Origin: Rohdeia mirabilis
GTDB taxonomy: Bacteria > Planctomycetota > UBA1135 > GCA-002686595
Direction of reading: 5' to 3'
NCBI GenBank assembly: GCA_007750655.1
Contig: CP036290.1
Coordinates: forward strand, 868,001 to 932,000
DNA length: 64,000 nt
The notes under the pieces were generated by a model. That model worked only from the letters and a program-made list of their open reading frames with translations, had not been told where the DNA came from and made no database searches. Within the stretch, counting starts at the first letter, position 1, and every line of letters begins with the position of its first letter. A program made the translations under genes and the position numbers. Below, piece after piece: positions 26,952 through 36,368 of this stretch.

Positions 26952-27893
26952 TCAGGCCTGAACAGCGGCGGTCATGCGCTCGAAGATCTCCGCCAGTCGG
27001 TCGCGGCCGCCGCCACCGACCTCGGCGCTCGCCCAACCCGTGTAGCCGACGCGATCGATCGCGGCCATCACGCGTTCCCAACCGGCGTCGCCCTCGCCGA
27101 TCTTCACGCCGAAGCCCTTCCAACGGCCTTCGTTGTCGCAGCGCTTGCGGCTGTAGTCCTTGATGTCGAGTTTGGCGATGCGCGGGCCGAGCGCTTCGAT
27201 CCAGTGCTCGGGCCAGCCGAACAGCACGAGGTTGCCGACGTCGAGGTACCAACCGACGCGCGTGCTCTCGAACTCGTCCACGTAGCGCGCGGCCTCGAGC
27301 GGACTCAGCAGGAAGTTGTTCCACACGTTCTCGAAGGCGATCGTCACCTCGAGCTCCTCCGCCAGCGGCAGTACCCGACGGATCTCCTCCTGACTGCGCG
27401 TGTACGCGTCCCGGTACGAGATGCCCTGGTTGACGACCGCGGGCACGAGCAGCACGGTCGAAGCACCCACGCGGTGCGCGTCGCGCAGCGCCGTTTCGAG
27501 GCCGGCCCGTCCGCGCGCACGTACCTCGGGATCCGGATCGCCGAGCGTGTCGTACCAGTGCACGGAGTCGACGACGCCGGGGACCTGGAGGCCGGTCGCG
27601 TCCATCGCTTCGAGCACCTCGGACAGGTCGAGGTCCGACGGACTGTCGAGCTCGACGCCCTCGAATCCGATGTCCGCGAGCAGCTGGAACTTCTCGAGGA
27701 TCGTGCCGCCTTCGCTGACCATGCCGATCTTGAGCGAGCGCGAGATCGCACGCGGCTCACCGGGAGCGCGTTCGACCGGCGGGCGCAGGTCGTGGACGGG
27801 CTTCGGATCGCTCGTGCGCTCGGCGGCGCAGCTCGCGCTCGCGGCGGTCAGGCTGGCGGCGATGGAGTGGCGCAGGAAGTGGCGTCGGTGCAT
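26952..27893 (-). CDS. Exported sugar isomerase/epimerase-like TIM-barrel protein
   Basis: 313 residues. The N-terminus MHRRHFLRHSIAASL has a twin-arginine type signal followed by a Cys at about 22, so Tat export, perhaps as a lipoprotein. The mature part is a xylose-isomerase-like TIM barrel: KIGMVSEGGTILEKFQLLAD, VELDSPSDLDL, IAFENVWNN (metal Glu), VGWYLDVGNLV (Asp) and LDIKDYSRKR. It follows the exported Gfo/Idh/MocA gene after 23 bp, so one operon. The same pair of families occurs at 7819-9715 without signals. It probably isomerises or epimerises the keto-sugar made by the oxidoreductase (inference). Confidence 0.83.
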   Translation of the reverse strand: MHRRHFLRHSIAASLTAASASCAAERTSDPKPVHDLRPPVERAPGEPRAISRSLKIGMVSEGGTILEKFQLLADIGFEGVELDSPSDLDLSEVLEAMDATGLQVPGVVDSVHWYDTLGDPDPEVRARGRAGLETALRDAHRVGASTVLLVPAVVNQGISYRDAYTRSQEEIRRVLPLAEELEVTIAFENVWNNFLLSPLEAARYVDEFESTRVGWYLDVGNLVLFGWPEHWIEALGPRIAKLDIKDYSRKRCDNEGRWKGFGVKIGEGDAGWERVMAAIDRVGYTGWASAEVGGGGRDRLAEIFERMTAAVQA

Positions 27894-27916
27894 GGCGGTC
27901 GGATGGCTCGAGCGGA

Positions 27917-29278
27917 TCAGGAGAGCGTGTACGTCCCGGCGCGGGGGGCCGGCAGCGACGGGATGTCGCCCATGACGAACTCGGGCGGAGCGAGCGAGTG
28001 CTGCGATTCGAGGATCTGCGCCGGCTCGACGCGCTTGCCCGAGTAGGCGGCCTCACGCGTCATCAGTGCGAGCAGCGTGCTCGTGCACATCCACTCGCCG
28101 TCGTTGATCGGGCGCCCTTCGCGGATCGAGTGGAACAGCTCGTCGTGCTCCTGCTGGTACATGTCGTTGCCCGGACCGTCGTACAGCCACTCGCCTGTGG
28201 CCGTCACGATCTGGTGCTTGGGCGTCCAGTTCTCGATCACGCCGTGTCCGCGCGTGCCCCACACGTAGTCGCGGTTCTCGCCGTGCGAGCTCGGCCACTG
28301 GCGCGACGTGTGGAAGGCCTTGACGCCGTCGCCGTAGTCGAAGGTGGCGCTGAAGTGGTCGTAGATGTCGCCGATGTCCGCGCCGCTGCGCGTCTGGCAG
28401 CCGCCGACCGCGTCGACCCACTTGGGCAGACGATCGCCCATGGCCCAGGCCTGCTTGTCGAGGCTGTGGCAGGCCTGTTCGACCACGTGGTCGCCGGACA
28501 ACCAGTTGTGGTAGTGCCACGTGCGCAGCTGGTACTCCATCTCGCTCCACTGCGGATCGCGGGCGGCGCGACCGATCGGACCGGTGAGGTAGTTCGTGTA
28601 CACGGCGTGCACGTCGCCGAGGCGGCCGTCCGCGAGTTCGGCGAAGAACGCGCGGTGGCGGTAGTTGTAGCGCCAGCAGAAACCGCTCACGAGCGCGGTG
28701 CCAGCGGCCTTGGCGCGAGCGGCGGCGTCCATGACCAGGCGCAGTCCGGGTCCGTCGACGGCCATGGGCTTCTCGCAGAAGACGTGCTTCCCGGCGCCGA
28801 CGGCGTGGTCGAGGTGGATGGGGCGGAAGCCCGGCGGCGTGGCGAGCAGCACCACGTCGACACCCGACGCGACCACCTGGCGGTACGCGTCGAAGCCGCC
28901 GAACACGCGCTCGGGAGCGACGTCGATGCGCTCCGTCGCGCCCTCGCCGTGGCGTTCGGTCATCGCCGTCCGCAGGTTCGCGACGCAGTTCTCGGCGCGC
29001 TCTTCGAAGACGTCACCGACCGCGTGCAGAACGACCGAACCGTCCTCGGCCGACAGCGCCTGGGCCGCCGCGCCGGTGCCGCGTCCGCCGCAGCCGATCA
29101 GGCCGATGCGCAGCACCTGGTCCTGGCGCGTGCGCGGCGCGGCGTAGAACGGATCGCGGTCGGTCGCGTTCCCTCCGGGCGTCGCGCACGCGCCCAGGAA
29201 GGGCAGCGTTGCGGCGGATCCGGCGACGAGCGAGCGGCGGGAGATGGTGCGAGCGGAGGGGTGGTTCGGTTCGGTCAT
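27917..29278 (-). CDS. Exported Gfo/Idh/MocA-family oxidoreductase
   Basis: 453 residues from the ATG at 29278. A Tat-type signal (ISRRSLVAGSAATLPF) ends in the lipobox LGAC (Cys 31). The Rossmann fold starts RIGLIGCGGRGTG and carries the E-K-P motif (HVFCEKPMAV). The C-terminal part has the family-typical HYHNWLSGDHVVEQACHSLDKQAW segment. Such Tat-exported members are abundant in planctomycetes and fold with bound NAD(P) before export; some make 3-keto-sugars. It is the first gene of a two-gene operon with the exported isomerase. A LacI-type palindrome lies about 55 bp upstream. Confidence 0.88.
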   Translation of the reverse strand: MTEPNHPSARTISRRSLVAGSAATLPFLGACATPGGNATDRDPFYAAPRTRQDQVLRIGLIGCGGRGTGAAAQALSAEDGSVVLHAVGDVFEERAENCVANLRTAMTERHGEGATERIDVAPERVFGGFDAYRQVVASGVDVVLLATPPGFRPIHLDHAVGAGKHVFCEKPMAVDGPGLRLVMDAAARAKAAGTALVSGFCWRYNYRHRAFFAELADGRLGDVHAVYTNYLTGPIGRAARDPQWSEMEYQLRTWHYHNWLSGDHVVEQACHSLDKQAWAMGDRLPKWVDAVGGCQTRSGADIGDIYDHFSATFDYGDGVKAFHTSRQWPSSHGENRDYVWGTRGHGVIENWTPKHQIVTATGEWLYDGPGNDMYQQEHDELFHSIREGRPINDGEWMCTSTLLALMTREAAYSGKRVEPAQILESQHSLAPPEFVMGDIPSLPAPRAGTYTLS

Positions 29279-29331
29279 GGCGCTGGGTTCCGGCGGTGGA
29301 ACCACAGCCTGACCGCTCGACCGAATTGCAA

Positions 29332-29341
29332 CAAGCGCTTG
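29332..29341. promoter_or_regulatory. LacI/GalR-type operator-like palindrome
   Basis: Perfect 10-bp palindrome CAAGCGCTTG, embedded in the longer symmetric arrangement TGCAA-7 nt-TTGCA. Its AAGCGCTT core is typical of LacI/GalR-family operators such as those of CcpA-like regulators. It sits 54-63 bp upstream of the exported oxidoreductase start and on the same side as the end of the SUMF1 gene. No LacI-family gene lies in this window, so any regulator would be encoded elsewhere. Confidence 0.5.
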
Positions 29342-29376
29342 CACAGGTGCGGCCCGTGCGGCGCCCCGGGGTCCCT

Positions 29377-30282
29377 CTACTCGACGTCCATGACGACGCG
29401 CATCCCCGGCCAGGCGGCGTCGGCCAGCCACCACACGCTCTGGGGGATCTGCGGGTCGCTCATGTTCCAGCTGCTGTCGCGGGTCTCGCGCTCGGTCACC
29501 GCCAGGAGCTCGGCCGGATCGAAGAACGAGCCCCCGCACAGCCGGTGGCGGTCCCACTTGTGCGTGCCCGGCTCGATCGCGCGCGTCCACTCGGCCACGT
29601 TCCCGTGCATGTCGAAGAGGCCCCAGGCGTTCGGCGCCTTCTCGCCCACCGGGTGGGTCGTGCTGTTCGAATTGGCGTCGTACCAGGCCACCTGGTCGAG
29701 GTCCGCGGCCGTGACGCCAAGGCTGTAGCTGCCGTTCGAACCGGCGCGCGCGGCCCATTCCCACTCGGTCTCGGTCGGCAGGCGGAACTTCCGACCCGTC
29801 CTCAGGCTCAGCCAGTCGCAGAAGGACTCGGCGCCGAGCGCGCTGATCGAGATCACGGGGCGCGTGCCCATGCCGAAGCCGCGGTCGGTCGCGATGTAGG
29901 GCTTCGTCGGACGCGCCAGGCCGTCGATCTTCGTGCCGTCCTTGCTCGGCGGAGGGCCCTCGGTCTCGGCCACCATCGCCATGTACTGGTCCCAGGTGAC
30001 CTCGAGGGTGGCGATGGCGAAGGGCGCGACCTCGGTGCCGCCGAGCACGCCACCGGGGACCTCGACCATGGCGAAGGCCACGTCGCTTCCGGGTACGCTC
30101 ACCGTCGTGGGCGCCGAGGGGCGGCCGTCGACCCGCAGCGCCGGGCCCGAGGCCACCACCGGGGCGTCCGTGGACGTGTCGTTCGAGTCGCTCGCGCGGC
30201 ACGCGGTCAGCGCGAGCGCGCAGGCCAGCACGGCACCGATCGAGATGGACTGCGAGAACGAGCGGAACGAGGAGTCAGTCAT
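29377..30282 (-). CDS. SUMF1/FGE-like lipoprotein
   Basis: 301 residues from the ATG at 30282. The lipobox LALTAC (Cys 28) follows a hydrophobic signal. The catalytic-like domain carries the usual FGE-sulfatase landmarks: MVEVPGGV, LEVTWDQYMAM, SFCDWLSLRTGRKFRLPTE followed by WEWAARAG, NAWGLFDMHGNVAEWT and LCGGSFFD. In authentic formylglycine-generating enzymes two cysteines in the C-terminal region are catalytic; I see only isolated ones (SFCDW, RLCGG), so it may be a non-catalytic binding form. Its ATG shares two bases with the divergent DUF1080 gene start (CATG at 30280-30283). Confidence 0.85.
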   Translation of the reverse strand: MTDSSFRSFSQSISIGAVLACALALTACRASDSNDTSTDAPVVASGPALRVDGRPSAPTTVSVPGSDVAFAMVEVPGGVLGGTEVAPFAIATLEVTWDQYMAMVAETEGPPPSKDGTKIDGLARPTKPYIATDRGFGMGTRPVISISALGAESFCDWLSLRTGRKFRLPTETEWEWAARAGSNGSYSLGVTAADLDQVAWYDANSNSTTHPVGEKAPNAWGLFDMHGNVAEWTRAIEPGTHKWDRHRLCGGSFFDPAELLAVTERETRDSSWNMSDPQIPQSVWWLADAAWPGMRVVMDVE

Positions 30283-31858
30283 GCGAGTGGATCGAACGGA
30301 CGGAAGTACGGACGGAAGTGCGGGTCGCGGAGCGAGTGGAGGCCTTCGGACTCGGCGCGCCGTGACGGGCTGGGCGGCCTTCGCCGTCGCGGCGGGGCTC
30401 CTGGCAGCGGCCGCGGATGGTAGCAGCGCCGAGCCCTTCGAGCAGACGTCCGACGAACGCACCGTGCTCTTCGACGGCGAGTCGCTCGAGGGGTGGACGA
30501 CGCGCGGCGGACGCTACGACGGCGCGGCGCTCTGGACGGTCGAGGACGGGACGCTGACCGGCCGCGTGGGCGAGAACGGCGCCGGTGGCCTGATCTACAC
30601 GACGCGCTCGTACACCTGCTTCGACCTTTCGCTCGAGTGCCGGATGGACCATCCGTACGACTCGGGCGTGTTCGTGCGGATGCTGCCGCCGGACTCCGGT
30701 CTCAAGGGCCTGCAGGCGACGCTCGACCACCGACCCGGCGGCGAGATCGCGGCGATCTACGCGGACGGCTTCCTGTTCCACAACACCGAGGCCGAGCAGT
30801 ACTTCGCGAAGGACGAGTGGAACAGCGTGCGCGTGCGCGTGACCGGTTTCGATCCGCGCGTGCAGGTCTGGATCAACGGGCGGCCGGTGACGGACTACCG
30901 CCTGCCCGCCGGGACGCCGGGCTTCGCTTCGCGCGGACTCGTCGGCCTGCAGGTGCACGGAGCCGACGCCGAGGCGGCGAGTCGCAAGGTCCAGTTCCGC
31001 GACATCTCGATCGTCGAGCTCGACGTGTTCGAGGACGTCGAGTTCGACGGCGCCGACCAGAAGAAGAACGCCGGCGCCCTGCACCGCGCGCTCGGTGGAG
31101 CCACCGGCGGAGCGTCGCAGGCTCGGCGGGGAGCGGTGTCCGAACCCGCGACGTCCGAGTTCACGGCCGACGACGTCGAAGCGTTGACCGAGGTGGCGCG
31201 CGACGCAGGCTGGCGCGACCTGCTCGCGGCCGGACTCGACGGTTGGAAGGCCATCGGCACAGAAGGTGGCTACGAGATCGCCGGTGGAGTGCTGTCGATC
31301 CCCGCCGACGGTTCCGGGCACCTGGTCACCGTCGACGACTTCACCGACTTCCGCCTGCGCCTCGACTTCAAGATCGCGGAGATGGCCAACTCGGGGCTGT
31401 TCCTGCGCGGCGCGCGCGCGGGCGGCGATCCGGCCTACTCGGGCTGCGAGATCCAGATCCTCGACGACTTCAACTGGGAGGAGCGCACGAACTCGAAGCT
31501 CGCGCCCTACCAGTTCACCGGCGGGCTGTACGCGGCCGTCGCCCCTGGCCCGGACAAGGAGTACCGACCGCCGGGCGAATGGAACCGCTACGAAGTGCTG
31601 GTGCGCGGCTCGCGGATGGCGGCGGCGTTGAACGGACGGCTCCTGTTCGATGTCGACACGCTCGGGCTCGACGCGAAGCCGCCCTTCGCGGAGCGCGCGG
31701 CGACCGGCTTCATCGGTCTGCAGCGCTACGGCGCGGACAGCGTCGACGGCGCCGTCTCGGCCGAGGTGCGCAACATGTTCGTGCAGCCGCTGGCGCCGCT
31801 CGCCGCGAACGACGCGGGCTCGCAGGAGACGGGTTCCAAGGACGGGGGCGAGCGCTAG
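30281..31858 (+). CDS. Double DUF1080 (3-keto-disaccharide hydrolase-like) exported protein
   Basis: 525 residues. A basic segment (GLRTRRAVTGWAAFAVAAGLLAAAA) serves as the signal peptide. Two DUF1080 concanavalin-like domains follow: residues about 45-250 (LFDGESLEGWTTRGG, LTGRVGENGAGGLIYT, VQVWINGRPVTDYR) and about 300-505 (LAAGLDGWKAIGTEG, FTDFRLRLDFKIAEMANSGLFLRG, EWNRYEVLVRGSRM, LNGRLLFDVD). The family is linked to hydrolysis or beta-elimination of 3-keto-glycosides. It sits divergently next to the SUMF1 gene and near the exported oxidoreductase and isomerase, which fits a common pathway. An in-frame GTG at 30362 offers a shorter alternative start. Confidence 0.85.
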   Translation: MRVDRTDGSTDGSAGRGASGGLRTRRAVTGWAAFAVAAGLLAAAADGSSAEPFEQTSDERTVLFDGESLEGWTTRGGRYDGAALWTVEDGTLTGRVGENGAGGLIYTTRSYTCFDLSLECRMDHPYDSGVFVRMLPPDSGLKGLQATLDHRPGGEIAAIYADGFLFHNTEAEQYFAKDEWNSVRVRVTGFDPRVQVWINGRPVTDYRLPAGTPGFASRGLVGLQVHGADAEAASRKVQFRDISIVELDVFEDVEFDGADQKKNAGALHRALGGATGGASQARRGAVSEPATSEFTADDVEALTEVARDAGWRDLLAAGLDGWKAIGTEGGYEIAGGVLSIPADGSGHLVTVDDFTDFRLRLDFKIAEMANSGLFLRGARAGGDPAYSGCEIQILDDFNWEERTNSKLAPYQFTGGLYAAVAPGPDKEYRPPGEWNRYEVLVRGSRMAAALNGRLLFDVDTLGLDAKPPFAERAATGFIGLQRYGADSVDGAVSAEVRNMFVQPLAPLAANDAGSQETGSKDGGER

Positions 31859-31862
31859 CACC

Positions 31863-32756
31863 GTGCCGGAGCTGCCCGAGGTCGAGACCGTCGTGCGCCA
31901 GATCGCGCCCGGCGTCGAGAAGCGCACGATCCGCGGCCTCGACCTCTACTGGGCGCGGACGCTGTCGGGCGGTACGCGGGCACGGGTCGAGCGCGCGATC
32001 GTCGGTGCGCGTATCGCCCGCAGCTACCGGCGCGCGAAGTGGATCGTGTTCGAGCTCGCCGCCGGACGCGGTGCGCTGCTCGTGCACCTGCGCATGACCG
32101 GCCGCCTGTTCGTCCGCGCGACGAAGGAGCCCGCCAGCGACTACGTGCGTCTGTCGCTGGCGCTGTCCGGCGGGAAGCGCCTCGACTTCGAGGACGTGCG
32201 CAAGTTCGGTCGGGTGCACTGGTGCGCCGATCCGAACGAGGTGTTCGAGTCGCTGGGGCCGGAGCCGCTCGCCGACGACTTCACGGCCGAGGACCTGCAC
32301 ATGGCGCTGACGTCGCGCCGCCGGATGCTGAAGCCGCTGTTGCTCGACCAGACCGTCGTCGCGGGCCTCGGCAACATCTACGTGGACGAGACGCTCTTCG
32401 CCAGCGGATTGCATCCACTGACCGCGTCGGACCGACTCGGGCGCGCCGACACCGAGCGCATCCACACGAACATGCGGCGCATCCTGGCGCGCGCGATCGA
32501 GTGCCAGGGGTCGTCGTTCGACGTCTTCTACCGCACGCCGGAAGGCCAACCGGGGCGCTTCCAGGACGAGTTCCTCGCCTACGGCCGCGACGGCCGCCCC
32601 TGCCGGAACTGCGGCACCGAACTGATCAAGCTGACCGTGGCGCAACGGGGCACGCACGTCTGTCCGGTCTGCCAGCCGAAGCCGCGGCGGCGGCGCGTCG
32701 CGAAGAAGAAGCGCACCGCGCGCCGTACGGACACCACCTCCACCTCACGTCCCTGA
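31863..32756 (+). CDS. mutM: Formamidopyrimidine-DNA glycosylase
   Basis: 297 residues. The GTG at 31863 gives the diagnostic N-terminus PELPEVETV, where Pro2 and Glu3 are the catalytic residues of Fpg/Nei glycosylases. The helix-two-turn-helix is present (LLLDQTVVAGLGNIYVDETLF), and the zinc finger is C-x2-C-x16-C-x2-C (CRNCGTE to CPVC). It excises 8-oxoguanine and formamidopyrimidine and cleaves the resulting abasic site. It extends about 25 residues beyond the finger with a strongly basic tail (KPRRRRVAKKKRTARR), which could strengthen DNA binding. It starts 4 bp after the DUF1080 stop, close enough for readthrough, and is followed by a HIT gene. Confidence 0.93.
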   Translation: MPELPEVETVVRQIAPGVEKRTIRGLDLYWARTLSGGTRARVERAIVGARIARSYRRAKWIVFELAAGRGALLVHLRMTGRLFVRATKEPASDYVRLSLALSGGKRLDFEDVRKFGRVHWCADPNEVFESLGPEPLADDFTAEDLHMALTSRRRMLKPLLLDQTVVAGLGNIYVDETLFASGLHPLTASDRLGRADTERIHTNMRRILARAIECQGSSFDVFYRTPEGQPGRFQDEFLAYGRDGRPCRNCGTELIKLTVAQRGTHVCPVCQPKPRRRRVAKKKRTARRTDTTSTSRP

Positions 32757-32772
32757 CTCCGAACGATCCACG

Positions 32773-33156
32773 ATGGCGACCATCTTCGACAAGATCCTCT
32801 CCGGCGAGATCCCGTGCCACCGCGTCTGGGAGGACGACGAGCACCTCGCGTTCCTCGACATCCAACCGCGCGTTCCCGGGCACACGCTCGTCATCCCGAA
32901 ACGGCCGACGGACTACCTGTTCGACCTCGACGACGCATCGACGGCCAAGCTGTGGATCGCTACCAAGAAGGTCGCGACGCTGCTGAAGGAACGCCTCGAC
33001 TGTGGGCGCGTGTGCGTCAGCGTCGTGGGCTGGGAGGTGCGGCACGTGCACGTGCACCTGTTCCCGACCAACTCGATCGCCGATGTCGGCCTCGGTCCGA
33101 TCGACCAGGCCGCCGTCGCTGGACTGACCGAAATGGGCCGGCGGCTCGCCCCCTGA
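32773..33156 (+). CDS. HIT-family nucleotide hydrolase/transferase
   Basis: 127 residues. The histidine triad is intact: R-H-V-H-V-H-L-F-P near residue 95, with the earlier ILSGEIPCHRVWEDDEHLAFLD and VPGHTLVIPKR blocks. Bacterial HIT proteins of this size hydrolyse AMP-lysine-like or AMP-NH2-like adenylated compounds. 16 bp separate it from mutM. A hairpin follows at 33165. Confidence 0.92.
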   Translation: MATIFDKILSGEIPCHRVWEDDEHLAFLDIQPRVPGHTLVIPKRPTDYLFDLDDASTAKLWIATKKVATLLKERLDCGRVCVSVVGWEVRHVHVHLFPTNSIADVGLGPIDQAAVAGLTEMGRRLAP

Positions 33157-33164
33157 AACGGACG

Positions 33165-33207
33165 CTGCCCTCCCCGCCGACCGATGAACGGCCAGCGGGG
33201 ACGGCAG
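33165..33207. terminator. Hairpin between convergent HIT and unknown genes
   Basis: 13-bp stem (33165-33177 with 33195-33207, one mismatch) around a 17-nt loop, 8 bp after the HIT stop and 39 bp before the convergent gene's stop. No U tract. Confidence 0.5.
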
Positions 33208-33246
33208 TGGGAGTGCCCGAGCGCGTGCCCGGACGATCGCGTCGAC

Positions 33247-33726
33247 TCAGCTACGGGCCGCGGCGCGCTCGCGCCACAGGGCGTCGAACTGCTCGACCTC
33301 GGGCCAGGTCTGGGCGCAGATGGCCATGTAGATCGTGACGTCGTCCGCGTCGTGCGCACCGTCGAGCGTGGCGACGATCTTGGGCAGGTCGTCGGCCTTC
33401 GGCAGCTCGTCGCTGTCGATCATCCCGTCGTCGTGCTCGATCCCGGCGGCGTCGAGGAACTCGGTGATGAGGTCCTTGTCCTTGCGGAAGAGGTAGCCGC
33501 CGAGCAGCTCGTAGGCGAGCTCGGCGTTCTTCTTGCGCATGATGATCGAACGCCCGGTCTTCGCGCGCTTCGCGAGCGGCAGCTTGCGGATCGCCTGGGG
33601 ACGGAACTTCAGCGCGGCCGCGACCTCCGAGTCCAGGGGGCCGAAGCCGTCCTGGCTGAGGAACTCGTAGATGGCGTGGAAGCGCTCGTCGTCGAGCGTG
33701 GTGAGGTAGTCGAGAGTGGCAGCCAT
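33247..33726 (-). CDS. Conserved-looking cytosolic protein of unknown function
   Basis: 159 residues, rich in Asp, Glu and Lys, no signal or membrane segment. The N-terminal half looks helical (YLTTLDDERFHAIYEFLSQDGFG), followed by a basic patch (RKLPLAKRAKTGRSIIMRKKN) and an acidic middle (HDDGMIDSDELPKADDLPK). Codon use resembles its neighbours. It lies 136 bp after slyD on the same strand. I do not recognise the family. Confidence 0.65.
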   Translation of the reverse strand: MAATLDYLTTLDDERFHAIYEFLSQDGFGPLDSEVAAALKFRPQAIRKLPLAKRAKTGRSIIMRKKNAELAYELLGGYLFRKDKDLITEFLDAAGIEHDDGMIDSDELPKADDLPKIVATLDGAHDADDVTIYMAICAQTWPEVEQFDALWRERAAARS

Positions 33727-33862
33727 GATTCCTTCGTGTGGTCGGTCGAGCTCGAGAAGCCTAGCGCTCGTGGTGGGGGGAGCGGCGCGCGGGGTGCCGT
33801 CGTAGCAGCGTGCGGCGCGCCAGCGGTCCCAGGACGGTGCCCGGGAACCGCGTGCGGCGGGC

Positions 33863-34321
33863 TCAGTCGCGGATCTCGACCACGTGGATCTCGAAGACCA
33901 CGTCCAGGCCGGCGAAGGGGTGGTTCAGGTCGACGACCACGCCGTCCTCGTTGATCTCGCGCACGACGACCTCGACCTCTTCGGGCTCGTCGCTGTCGTC
34001 GCCCTCTTCCGGGGCGAGCAGGATCGGAACGACGTCGCCCGGCTCGAGGTCCTCGATCTCACCGGCTTCGGCGAACGCGTCGCGCGGGATCGAGACGATC
34101 GCGTTGGGGTCGGCCGCACCGAACGGCTCGGAGGCCTCGACGCGCACGTCGTCGCCGACCGCGCGGCCGATCAGGGCTTCTTCGACCACGTCCGGCAGCT
34201 CGCCGATCCCGAGTTCGACCACTTCGAGCTCGTCGCCCTCGGTGGTCTCGAGCACCGTTCCCTCGGCGTCGAGGAGGCGGTAGCGGATGGCGAGGGTGGA
34301 GTCGTTCTTGACCGTGCTCAT
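33863..34321 (-). CDS. slyD: FKBP-type peptidyl-prolyl isomerase, SlyD-like
   Basis: 152 residues. N-terminal FKBP strand-turn pattern (YRLLDAEGTVLETTEGDELEVVELGIG), inserted IF-like chaperone domain with acidic residues, and the C-terminal family signature VVVDLNHPFAGLDVVFEIHVVEI. The His-rich metal-binding tail of E. coli SlyD is absent. It assists protein folding by proline isomerisation in the cytoplasm. It is 57 bp downstream of speA, on the same strand, and possibly in one transcript. Confidence 0.88.
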   Translation of the reverse strand: MSTVKNDSTLAIRYRLLDAEGTVLETTEGDELEVVELGIGELPDVVEEALIGRAVGDDVRVEASEPFGAADPNAIVSIPRDAFAEAGEIEDLEPGDVVPILLAPEEGDDSDEPEEVEVVVREINEDGVVVDLNHPFAGLDVVFEIHVVEIRD

Positions 34322-34378
34322 GTCTTGTGTCGAGGGGCGTCCGGCGATCGGACGCGGGGAGGCAGGGAGGGGGCGGGG

Positions 34379-36298
<1,920 letters not shown>

Positions 36299-36368
36299 CG
36301 GTGGGGCTGGGAGGGAGGGGGTCGCGGAACGAAAGGCGCGGGATGGTAGCGAGCCACGGGGAGGCTCG

